Positions 1 to 6,396 of a stretch of DNA of 14,821 nucleotides are shown in pieces; within the stretch, counting starts at the first letter, position 1, and the number at the start of each line of letters is the position of its first letter. The DNA is from Bacteroidales bacterium UBA5548. GTDB taxonomy: Bacteria; Bacteroidota; Bacteroidia; Bacteroidales; UBA932. Position numbers and translations under genes: made by a program. The stretch covers positions 23,366 through 38,186 of the forward strand of contig DINE01000011.1 of assembly GCA_002425935.1 (NCBI GenBank). Direction: 5' to 3'. The notes beneath the pieces were generated by a model. That model worked only from the letters and a program-made list of their open reading frames with translations. It searched no databases and was not told the DNA's origin.

Positions 1-80
1 TTTAAAGAGTTCATCTCATTTTAAACTACTTTAATTTTATGTTCAACTTAACTGGAAATCATAAAAATTAATTGAAAAAT

Positions 81-111
81 TTTGCAGATAATGAAAAGAG
101 ATATATCTTTG
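81..111 (+). promoter_or_regulatory. Bacteroidetes-type promoter of tRNA-Pro
   Basis: A TTTG -33 element at 81-84 and a TATCTTTG -7 element at 104-111 are separated by 19 bases. This matches the Bacteroidetes sigma-factor consensus TTTG-N19..21-TAnnTTTG. Transcription would start near 116-118, about 30 bases before the mature tRNA. It is the only recognisable promoter directly upstream of the tRNA, so the tRNA is probably transcribed alone or from here. Confidence 0.75.
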
Positions 112-112
112 C

Positions 113-134
113 ACTCCCAATTCGCATTGGGTGT
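113..134 (+). other. Short hairpin at the 5' end of the tRNA-Pro leader
   Basis: CCCAAT (116-121) pairs with ATTGGG (126-131) around a TCGC loop. After a T-T mismatch the stem continues with two more pairs (113-114 with 133-134). It lies at the predicted transcription start of the tRNA, so it would form the first structure of the precursor RNA. It could instead be the end of an upstream transcript, but it is followed only by TTCTTTAAA and not by a clean T-run. Confidence 0.4.
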
Positions 135-147
135 TCTTTAAAATATT

Positions 148-221
148 CGGGGTGTGGCGCAGTTGGCTAGCGCACCTGCTTTGGGAGCAGGGGGTCCTCC
201 GTTCGAGTCGGAGTACCCCGA
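148..221 (+). tRNA. tRNA-Pro (anticodon UGG)
   Basis: A complete cloverleaf can be folded by eye. The acceptor stem CGGGGTG (148-154) pairs with TACCCCG (214-220), with one G-U pair, and the discriminator base is A221. The D-arm is GCGC/GCGC (157-160 and 170-173). The anticodon stem CCTGC/GCAGG encloses the loop TTTGGGA, placing the anticodon TGG at 182-184. The T-arm CTCCG/CGGAG encloses TTCGAGT. The 3' CCA is not encoded, so it must be added by tRNA nucleotidyltransferase. UGG reads proline CCA/CCG codons and, with a modified U34, often all four CCN codons. Confidence is very high. Confidence 0.97.
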
Positions 222-227
222 CGTATT

Positions 228-266
228 AACCTGACAATCAGAAAATGATTGTCAGGTTTTTTTGTT
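228..266 (+). terminator. Intrinsic terminator of tRNA-Pro
   Basis: A perfect 13-bp inverted repeat runs AACCTGACAATCA (228-240), GAAAA loop, TGATTGTCAGGTT (246-258). A run of T follows directly. It starts six bases after the tRNA and is a textbook Rho-independent terminator, separating the tRNA from the outer-membrane protein gene downstream. Confidence 0.93.
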
Positions 267-402
267 TTTTACTTTTTCTTCAGTTTTTATATTAATTTTT
301 TATACGCCCTGAAGTGTTGAAAACACTAACTGTTTCGTTATTCCAAATAAGTTTTTTTATATCTTTATCCGCCAAATTTTAACTAACTGCTAATATTTTT
401 AT

Positions 403-1110
403 ATGATCCGGTACCTCTTCTGTTTAGTTGCTTCTGTAGTGCTGCTGGTACCGGTATCTCTGTTTGCTCAGGAAGGCAAGGAACATGACTCAGATAAGGT
501 TGAGTTCACGGCAAATGCTCTGTTAACTAGCCGATATCTCTGGCGAGGACAGGATTACGGACACGCCCCCTCTGTTCAGCCCGGAGCGGAGATTTCCTGG
601 AGAGGATTTACGCTGGGGGCATGGAGTGCATTTAAGATAGCAGGCAGCGGCGATCCCGAACTTGATTTTTATGTCTCAAAGGAGCTGGGAAAGTTCACAA
701 TCGCGGTCTGGGACTACTGGTACTACGATAAAGCACTTAAAACTCCCTATTTTGACTTCAACTCTTCATCTACCGCCCATATGTTCGAAGGGCAGATTAT
801 GTACTCCACAGGAGAAAAGAACAGACTTAACTTTTTGATCAGCTCCCTCTTTTTCGGGGCCGATCCGTCCAAGAGTCTGTATGGAGAGGCCGAATATGTA
901 AGGGAGTTTGGCAAAAACGAAATAAAGCTGGTTGCAGGATATCAGTTCAAAGGGGAGTACTACGCTCCTGAGAACGGATTTGTAAATATTGGATGCAGCT
1001 ATGTCAGATATCTGTTTGACATTGGAAAGTATTCAACTTTTGTCTCTTTTTCAATAACATCTAATCCCGCCATGAAGAAGACCTACCTTTCGGTGGCATT
1101 CGGGTTATAG
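403..1110 (+). CDS. Outer-membrane beta-barrel protein, TorF-like putative porin
   Basis: A 235-residue exported protein. Residues 1-22 form a signal peptide (hydrophobic core LVASVVLLVPVSLF, cleavage predicted after FA before Gln23); there is no lipobox cysteine. The rest alternates short amphipathic strands rich in Tyr, Trp and Phe with polar turns (TSRYLWRG near 42-49, FTLGAWSAFKIAG near 69-81, FTIAVWDYWYY near 98-108). The chain ends in a hydrophobic strand, VAFGL, as outer-membrane barrels do. The SRYLWRGQ opening and overall length resemble the TorF/Gcw_chp family of putative porins seen in Bacteroidetes and Proteobacteria. The substrate is unknown. The start fits the signal peptide; no Shine-Dalgarno is visible. 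The 136 bases between the tRNA terminator and this gene hold a 6-bp hairpin (AGTGTT/AACACT, 313-327) and a poor promoter match (TATCTTTA at 360-367). Confidence 0.75.
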   Translation: MIRYLFCLVASVVLLVPVSLFAQEGKEHDSDKVEFTANALLTSRYLWRGQDYGHAPSVQPGAEISWRGFTLGAWSAFKIAGSGDPELDFYVSKELGKFTIAVWDYWYYDKALKTPYFDFNSSSTAHMFEGQIMYSTGEKNRLNFLISSLFFGADPSKSLYGEAEYVREFGKNEIKLVAGYQFKGEYYAPENGFVNIGCSYVRYLFDIGKYSTFVSFSITSNPAMKKTYLSVAFGL

Positions 1111-1165
1111 GTCAATCAATATTTACACACAAAAAGAAAATTAACAAGAGAGGAAGGATTAATTT

Positions 1166-2845
1166 ATGAAAGGGAGACCCGGGATCAATAACAGAATGTT
1201 TTTAATGATTGCCTATACCGGAGCAATTTTTTTGCTCCTGTTTACAACATTGCTTACGCTGCAAAGACGACAGGCCAGTCTGATACACGATGAGTCAGAC
1301 GAGCAGTACCACAGAGAGATCACATCTATTGTTGAGCTAAACAGTAAAGGGCTAAGGCAAATTGCTTTTGACTACACTTACTGGGACGAGTTTTCAGAGG
1401 TCATGTCAAAAGGTGGAAGCGAACAGTGGTTTAATCAAAACATTTATACCATACTCTCTTCATACGACTATGATTATGTGGCAGTTTATGATACGCTAAG
1501 AAGTTTGCTATACGAACGCTCAGGTGAGAGCTACAGGCTTAGTGAGGTTATTCCTGAAAACTCCCTCATGGCACTTAAAGAAAAGCGAATTTTAAATTTT
1601 TTCATTGAGACTCCGGAGGGTTATATGGAGATTGCCTCAGCATCCATCCACCCCACTTTCGACCAAAACAGAACAGAGACAAACCCTTACGGATATCTGT
1701 TTGTAGGCAAATTATGGAATGATGAGACCGTTAAGCAATTCTCGGAGCTGACAAATTCACAAATAACACTTGGAATAGATCCTTCCAATGACTACCACAA
1801 AGAGCACATTTTGCACAGTAAAATAGACTTCAGGGGATATGACGGCAGCCGGATCGGAGGCGCACTCTTTATTAGAGAAAATCCGGTTTTCAAGTTATAC
1901 AGCAGCAGTTCGGTCTATATGATGGCTGTATTGTTCGTCTCTCTTGTATTTATTTGGATAACAATCAGATATTCAACCAGAGTCTGGATTATAAAACCAT
2001 TAAAGCTGGTTGAAAATATTCTTAAAAAAGAGAGTGTCCAGGATATTGACCGGCTAAAAAAGGCTCCGGGTGAATTTGCACAGATTGCAACACTTTTTGA
2101 GAACTATAAAAAGCAGAAAGAGGAGCTGAAAGAGGCAAAGGATCTGGCAGAACAGGCTGACTGTCTTAAAACAAGATTTTTGGCAAATATTAGTCATGAA
2201 ACAAGAACTCCGCTCAACAGCATCATTGGCTTCTCTGAGCTTTTACACGATCCCGATATTACCCCGGAACAGCGCAGTCAATATACCGAGATTATCAACT
2301 CTAACGGGAAAAAGATGATGGAACTGCTTGCCGATCTGATGAATGTTGCCAAGCTTCAGGCTGGTCAGGCAGATATTACAGAGTCTCCATTTTCGCTACA
2401 GGAGCTAATGACTAACGTACAAACCAATCACTCAGCAAAAGCGCAGGCAAAGGGACTGCTTCTTCAAAAGGACTGTACAAAGGTTTCGGGTGACATTATA
2501 CTCTATTCAGACAGAGATAAGGTTTTTCAGATATTCGACAACTTAATTACCAATGCCATAAAATACTCATCCGAAGGAGTTATTGAATTCGGATGCGAAC
2601 AAATTGACCGAAACATACGATTTTATGTAAGAGACAACGGTATAGGGATTGCTCCTGAGATGCACGAAAGAATTTTCGACTACTTTATCCAGGGAGAGAC
2701 CGCTCTAAATAAAAGCTATGGGGGGGTTGGTCTTGGTCTTGCAATAGCAAAAGCAAATGTTACACTGCTGGGGGGTAGTATAAATGTAGAGAGTGAGCCG
2801 GGCAAGGGGGCCTGTTTCAGCTTTACGATTCCATTCAAATTCTAA
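1166..2845 (+). CDS. Membrane sensor histidine kinase with CHASE4-like extracytoplasmic domain
   Basis: A 559-residue sensor kinase. Transmembrane helix 1 is at about 11-30 and helix 2 at about 250-268. The roughly 220 residues between them carry FDYTYWDEF (68-76), typical of the CHASE4 sensor family. A HAMP-like or linker segment and a short coiled coil (about 313-335) lead to a HisKA domain with the phospho-acceptor His344 in SHETRTPLN. The ATPase domain has the N-box (FDNLITNAIKYS, 457-468), the G1 box DNGIGI (490-495), an F-box (IFDYFIQGE) and the G2 box GGVGLGLAIAK (519-529), so it should be active. There is no receiver domain, and no response regulator gene lies nearby, so it is an orphan kinase with an unknown partner. 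A purine-rich GAGAGGAAGGA lies about 8 bases before the ATG. asnA starts 20 bases after the stop. Confidence 0.9.
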   Translation: MKGRPGINNRMFLMIAYTGAIFLLLFTTLLTLQRRQASLIHDESDEQYHREITSIVELNSKGLRQIAFDYTYWDEFSEVMSKGGSEQWFNQNIYTILSSYDYDYVAVYDTLRSLLYERSGESYRLSEVIPENSLMALKEKRILNFFIETPEGYMEIASASIHPTFDQNRTETNPYGYLFVGKLWNDETVKQFSELTNSQITLGIDPSNDYHKEHILHSKIDFRGYDGSRIGGALFIRENPVFKLYSSSSVYMMAVLFVSLVFIWITIRYSTRVWIIKPLKLVENILKKESVQDIDRLKKAPGEFAQIATLFENYKKQKEELKEAKDLAEQADCLKTRFLANISHETRTPLNSIIGFSELLHDPDITPEQRSQYTEIINSNGKKMMELLADLMNVAKLQAGQADITESPFSLQELMTNVQTNHSAKAQAKGLLLQKDCTKVSGDIILYSDRDKVFQIFDNLITNAIKYSSEGVIEFGCEQIDRNIRFYVRDNGIGIAPEMHERIFDYFIQGETALNKSYGGVGLGLAIAKANVTLLGGSINVESEPGKGACFSFTIPFKF

Positions 2846-2852
2846 CCCAAAA

Positions 2853-2860
2853 TATATTTG
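2853..2860 (+). promoter_or_regulatory. Possible -7 promoter element of asnA
   Basis: TATATTTG matches the Bacteroidetes -7 element TAnnTTTG exactly. It lies in the 20-base gap between the histidine kinase stop and the asnA start codon at 2866. No good TTTG -33 element is found 19-21 bases upstream. If used, transcription would begin at or within a few bases of the ATG, giving a leaderless or nearly leaderless mRNA. Confidence 0.4.
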
Positions 2861-2865
2861 TACCA

Positions 2866-3903
2866 ATGTCAGTATTAATTCCAAAAGGGTATAAAAATAT
2901 CCTTGAAAATGTAGAGAATACCCAAAAGGGTATTAAGCTGGTTAAAGACATGTTTCAGAGTAACCTGTCGGCCCAGCTGGTTCTTCTCAGAGTCACCGCA
3001 CCGGTAATGGTGCTAAAGGGGACCGGTATCAATGATGACCTTAACGGAGTAGAGAGACCCGTCTCTTTTCCTGTCAAAGATCTCAACGAATCACCTGCAG
3101 AGGTAGTTCAGTCGCTTGCAAAATGGAAGAGAGTGAAGCTTTCGGAGATGAAGATGAATCATAATCGCGGAATTTATACCGATATGAATGCTATCCGCCC
3201 CGATGAGGTTATGGACAATATTCACTCCATTTACGTTGACCAGTGGGACTGGGAGAAGGTTATTAGCAAAGAGGACCGGAACCTATCATTTCTGAAAAGT
3301 ACCGTAAGAAGAATATACGAAGCTATACGTGTTACAGAAAACAGAATATATGTAGAGTACCCGCAGATAGTTCCGTCACTTCCCGAAGATCTCTTTTTTA
3401 TTCACGCCCAGGAGCTTCTGGATTTGTATCCGGGGTTAACTCCCAAGGAGAGAGAGAACGAAATTACCAAAAAACATAAGGCAGTATTCGTGATAGGAAT
3501 AGGACACGACCTCTCAGATGGCACTCCGCACGACGGAAGGGCAGCGGACTATGACGATTGGAGTACAAAAAATGAAGCGGGATATTATGGCCTTAATGGC
3601 GATTTACTTCTCTGGAATCCTGTCCTGAAAAGCTCGTTTGAAATCTCAAGTATGGGAATAAGAGTTGATAAAACAGCCATGTTAAAACAGCTTAAGATCA
3701 GAAATCAGGAATGGAAAAAAGATATGTGGTTTCATAAGGAGCTGCTTGCAGGCAATCTCCCGTACACAATTGGCGGAGGTATAGGTCAGTCAAGGTTATG
3801 TATGTTTTTACTGCGTAAATGCCACATAGGAGAGATTCAGTGCAGTATCTGGACAGACGAGATTAAAAGTGAGTGCAAAAAGGCGGGAATCGAGCTTATG
3901 TAA
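2866..3903 (+). CDS. asnA: Aspartate--ammonia ligase (asparagine synthetase A)
   Basis: Makes L-asparagine from L-aspartate, ammonia and ATP (products AMP and PPi) in the cytoplasm. At 345 residues it has the length typical of Bacteroidetes AsnA; the E. coli protein is 330. Family signatures are present in order: KGTGINDDLNGVERPVSF (51-68), SLAKWKR (83-89), YTDMNAIRPDE (104-114), YVDQWDWE (123-130), the AVFVIGIG strand with LSDG (206-219), ADYDDWST (227-234), GLNGDLLLWNPV (242-253), SSMGIRVD (261-268) and the ATP-binding class-II-synthetase-like motif TIGGGIGQSRLCM (301-313). The start MSVLIPKGYKN aligns with the N-terminus of Bacteroides AsnA, which supports the ATG at 2866 despite the lack of a Shine-Dalgarno. 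It lies 20 bases after the kinase gene, with a possible promoter of its own in the gap. Confidence 0.97.
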   Translation: MSVLIPKGYKNILENVENTQKGIKLVKDMFQSNLSAQLVLLRVTAPVMVLKGTGINDDLNGVERPVSFPVKDLNESPAEVVQSLAKWKRVKLSEMKMNHNRGIYTDMNAIRPDEVMDNIHSIYVDQWDWEKVISKEDRNLSFLKSTVRRIYEAIRVTENRIYVEYPQIVPSLPEDLFFIHAQELLDLYPGLTPKERENEITKKHKAVFVIGIGHDLSDGTPHDGRAADYDDWSTKNEAGYYGLNGDLLLWNPVLKSSFEISSMGIRVDKTAMLKQLKIRNQEWKKDMWFHKELLAGNLPYTIGGGIGQSRLCMFLLRKCHIGEIQCSIWTDEIKSECKKAGIELM

Positions 3904-3977
3904 AGACTCCCGGAGATTTTACTTATCACCATTTCGTAAAATACGCCAGAAATTGACACATTGAAATAAAACGAGGC

Positions 3978-4018
3978 TAAGGGTTAACTAATTTTACTTA
4001 CAAATTGGTTAACCCTTA
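3978..4018 (+). promoter_or_regulatory. Strong 17-bp hairpin/dyad just upstream of the lipoprotein gene
   Basis: TAAGGGTTAACTAATTT (3978-3994) pairs with AAATTGGTTAACCCTTA (4002-4018) over all 17 positions. One of these would be a U-G wobble in RNA (3989 with 4007). The loop is TACTTAC. The stem ends 12 bases before the ATG at 4031. No T-run follows on either strand, so it does not look like an intrinsic terminator. As RNA it would place a stable stem directly before the ribosome landing site; as DNA it is an operator-like dyad with two GGGTTAAC-type half-sites. Which of these applies is unknown. Confidence 0.75.
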
Positions 4019-4030
4019 AACTTTAAAACT

Positions 4031-4672
4031 ATGAAAAGGCTTCTGAAATCAATAATCATTTTTTCTGCGCTGCTCCTCACATCTTGTGACCTGATAGAGG
4101 AGGCAATCACAGGGTCGAAACTAGGCGGTTCACAATCGGCTATCGGTGAAGTTGGAGTTACTGTAACTTCTTCCAGCGCCCAAATAAACGGGGTAAGCAA
4201 CATTCAGGCATCTGTCACATCACTTAGCGGGGGTGTATCTAGTTATACAGGCTCTGCAACCGTTGCCAATTCTTCAATTCTAAACACTCTTAGCAATCTT
4301 CCCGGTGTAACCGTAAGTGGCAACACAGTAACTGTCACAGGGGTTAAATTCAAATCTACAACAGAGGGTATAGAAAGCATATACGGCTTTGATCCCGGAA
4401 TCATAATCAAATACAGCTCAAGCGTAGGTGACAAATACGATATACTTGGCTCATCTACAAAACGGGAGGTGACAGCAAAATCTACAACTGATGACTTCAG
4501 CTGGGGAGGAATGTTGATAAAAGTTATCAAAGTAGAGGAGAATATTAACCGTGGCGGTATTAAAAAAATCACCTATTATGGAAATCACAAATGGGGAATG
4601 GTTGCTATCAGATTTGATTTTGACGATGGAAGCTACTCACAATTCCCTATTTATAACAGCGCAAACAACTAG
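4031..4672 (+). CDS. Lipoprotein of unknown function
   Basis: A 213-residue protein. Residues 1-19 are a lipoprotein signal peptide with the lipobox LTSC and the lipidation site at Cys19. The first residues after Cys19 are Asp-Leu-Ile-Glu-Glu, not the strongly acidic export signal of many surface lipoproteins in Bacteroides. Residues about 45-105 are very rich in Ser, Thr, Val and Gly with alternating beta-strand character, including GVTVSGNTVTVTGVKF. Residues about 105-213 look like a compact mixed domain (TEGIESIYGFDPGIIIKY, then aromatic-rich strands ending YSQFPIY). I do not recognise the family. A strong hairpin lies 12 bases upstream, and the radical SAM gene starts 11 bases after the stop, which suggests co-transcription with the next two genes. 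The start is supported by the signal peptide. Confidence 0.8.
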   Translation: MKRLLKSIIIFSALLLTSCDLIEEAITGSKLGGSQSAIGEVGVTVTSSSAQINGVSNIQASVTSLSGGVSSYTGSATVANSSILNTLSNLPGVTVSGNTVTVTGVKFKSTTEGIESIYGFDPGIIIKYSSSVGDKYDILGSSTKREVTAKSTTDDFSWGGMLIKVIKVEENINRGGIKKITYYGNHKWGMVAIRFDFDDGSYSQFPIYNSANN

Positions 4673-4683
4673 AATTTTCGTGA

Positions 4684-5952
4684 ATGAAGTACCTGACTAT
4701 AAATGGTGAGAGAAAAATCATCCCTCCTTTCCCTCACCACAAGGAGTATGTCTATCGCTGTTACAAATTCTTTAATGCTAAGAATCTCTATTCGTTTCTT
4801 ACTATACCCGGTCATTATAAGTTTCTCCGAGAGATTTGGATGCAGAAAAAGCATAAGGTGGCAATCCCTCGGGATCTTCTTATAGACCCCACGAGCGACT
4901 GCAACCTTAAATGTAAAGGTTGCTGGGCAGCAGATTATGAGAAACACTCAAATATCTCATTTGAAAAGCTTGATTCAATATTCACAGAGGCAGCAGATCT
5001 GGGGGTTATGGATATCCTAATGTCCGGAGGAGAGCCGCTTATGCGTAAAGATGATATTGTTGCACTGGCAGCGAAACACAGAAATCTTACCTTCTCGATG
5101 TTTACAAACGGCACTCTTGTCGACGAGGCCTTTGCAGACAAACTTGTTGAACTAGGCAATTTGAATCTCTTCATAAGTATCGAAGGGTTTCGGGATGATA
5201 CCGATTTTCGCAGAGGTGCGGGAACCTACGATAAAGTAATCAAGGCAATGGATCTGCTCAAGGCAAGGGATATCGGATTTGGATTCTCTGTGTGCTATCA
5301 TTCTAAAAACTATAAAGTTATTTGCAGCGATGAGTTTATTGGGTTTATGAGAGAGAAGGGGGCATGGTTTGCGTGGCTCTTTAATTATCTGCCGATTGGA
5401 AGTGATACAGATACATCTCTTTGTTGTACAGCAGATCAGAGAGCGTACGTGATGAAGAAGACTGACGAGTATTATAAAAAACACAATTTTCTTTTGATTG
5501 ATTTTGCAAACAGCGGTCACAAATCAATTGGATGTGTTGGTGCTGGTAATGACTTTTTGCATATAAACGCAAACGGTGATGTTGAGCCATGTGCCTTCTG
5601 CCACTATTCCGACACAAACATCAATGACAAAACCCTCCTTGAGGCTTTACACTCTCCGTTTCTTGAAAGATTCCGAAATAAAAAGCCCTTTTCGCAAAAT
5701 TTCCTCACTCCGTGTCCAATGATGGACCTGCCGGAAGAGATAGTTAAGCTTACCTCAGAGAGCTCAGTCAGATCAACTCACCTTAACAATCCTGAAAGCG
5801 GAGAGGAACTTGCACAGAAAACCAGACATCTTGCTAGAAATTGGCAACCTGTTGCAGAGAAGATTTATGAGAATCTTCCGAAGGCAGAAAAAAGACGTTT
5901 TGGAATTCTTAACTGGCTGCTTCATGCGGGAGATAAATACAAATACCGTTAA
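4684..5952 (+). CDS. Radical SAM protein with C-terminal SPASM/twitch-like cysteine cluster
   Basis: A 422-residue protein. The core motif is CNLKCKGC (Cys73, Cys77, Cys80; CX3CX2C), which binds the [4Fe-4S] cluster that cleaves S-adenosylmethionine. Supporting SAM-fold motifs are MSGGEPLM (113-120; GGE binds SAM), FTNGTLV (140-146) and LFISIEG (162-168). After the barrel come Cys284, Cys303, Cys306 and Cys344, with INANGDVEPCAFC preceding the middle pair. That arrangement is typical of an auxiliary Fe-S site in SPASM or twitch domains, which modify peptides, proteins or cofactors. A Cys-Cys pair is at 247-248. About 60 residues precede the core, and about 75 residues follow the last cysteine. 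I cannot assign a substrate, and the family seems uncharacterised. It sits between a lipoprotein (11 bases upstream) and a small membrane protein (14 bases downstream). Confidence 0.9.
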   Translation: MKYLTINGERKIIPPFPHHKEYVYRCYKFFNAKNLYSFLTIPGHYKFLREIWMQKKHKVAIPRDLLIDPTSDCNLKCKGCWAADYEKHSNISFEKLDSIFTEAADLGVMDILMSGGEPLMRKDDIVALAAKHRNLTFSMFTNGTLVDEAFADKLVELGNLNLFISIEGFRDDTDFRRGAGTYDKVIKAMDLLKARDIGFGFSVCYHSKNYKVICSDEFIGFMREKGAWFAWLFNYLPIGSDTDTSLCCTADQRAYVMKKTDEYYKKHNFLLIDFANSGHKSIGCVGAGNDFLHINANGDVEPCAFCHYSDTNINDKTLLEALHSPFLERFRNKKPFSQNFLTPCPMMDLPEEIVKLTSESSVRSTHLNNPESGEELAQKTRHLARNWQPVAEKIYENLPKAEKRRFGILNWLLHAGDKYKYR

Positions 5953-5966
5953 ATAATGTAATTATT

Positions 5967-6395
5967 ATGATAAATTACCGTTACAAATATTTAGGGCTGG
6001 TCTTGGTTGTGGCAGCAGTCGTTTTAACAATCTTTTACTTTGGGTTCAGCTTCCGGTTCGAGATGCCGGTTTTTGCGGTACACTCATCATTCTTTGAGAC
6101 TAAGATGTTTGCCTTTTTCAGGACAAATTTTGCCGACGAACTGATACTTATTCTGTATCTGACAGGTTTGGCTCTTCTAATGTTTTCAAAAGAGAGGGAT
6201 GAGAGCAGCGGAATAATGCAAAAAAGGCATGACGCTTTGCGCTATGCCTTTTTTATCAATCTGCTTATTCAGCTTTTTGTGATTCTCTTTATTTACGGTC
6301 AAGGCTTTATAGCCTTTCTGGTGCTAAATTTGATAAACCTGCCGATTCTCTATCTTGTACTCTTTATGATTATGAAGAGGAGGGTAAAAAGTTAA
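5967..6395 (+). CDS. Small four-helix membrane protein of unknown function
   Basis: A 142-residue integral membrane protein with predicted transmembrane helices at about 9-27, 58-74, 93-111 and 113-135, joined by short polar loops and ending in the basic tail KRRVKS. Between helices 1 and 2 is an extended conserved-looking segment (FEMPVFAVHSSFFETKMF, 31-48). A charged stretch (SKERDESSG) lies between helices 2 and 3. It has no signal peptide, catalytic motif or metal-binding cluster that I can see. It resembles uncharacterised membrane proteins of Bacteroidales. It starts 14 bases after the radical SAM gene and is probably in the same operon. Its stop codon is one base from the stop of the convergent flavoprotein gene. 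Confidence 0.75.
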   Translation: MINYRYKYLGLVLVVAAVVLTIFYFGFSFRFEMPVFAVHSSFFETKMFAFFRTNFADELILILYLTGLALLMFSKERDESSGIMQKRHDALRYAFFINLLIQLFVILFIYGQGFIAFLVLNLINLPILYLVLFMIMKRRVKS

Positions 6396-6396
6396 G

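Noticed and set aside
360..367. TATCTTTA as promoter of the barrel protein gene
   Set aside because: The last base breaks TAnnTTTG and no TTTG lies at 19-21 bases upstream; too weak to list as a promoter.
3978..4018. Hairpin as the intrinsic terminator of asnA
   Set aside because: It lies 74 bases after the asnA stop and is followed by AACTTTAAAACT, not a T-run, so a leader or operator role fits better. Rho-linked or other termination there is not excluded.
4243..4572. Open frame on the minus strand opposite the lipoprotein gene
   Set aside because: The plus-strand frame has a clear lipoprotein signal peptide and sits in an operon; the minus frame has neither a start context nor a recognisable protein.
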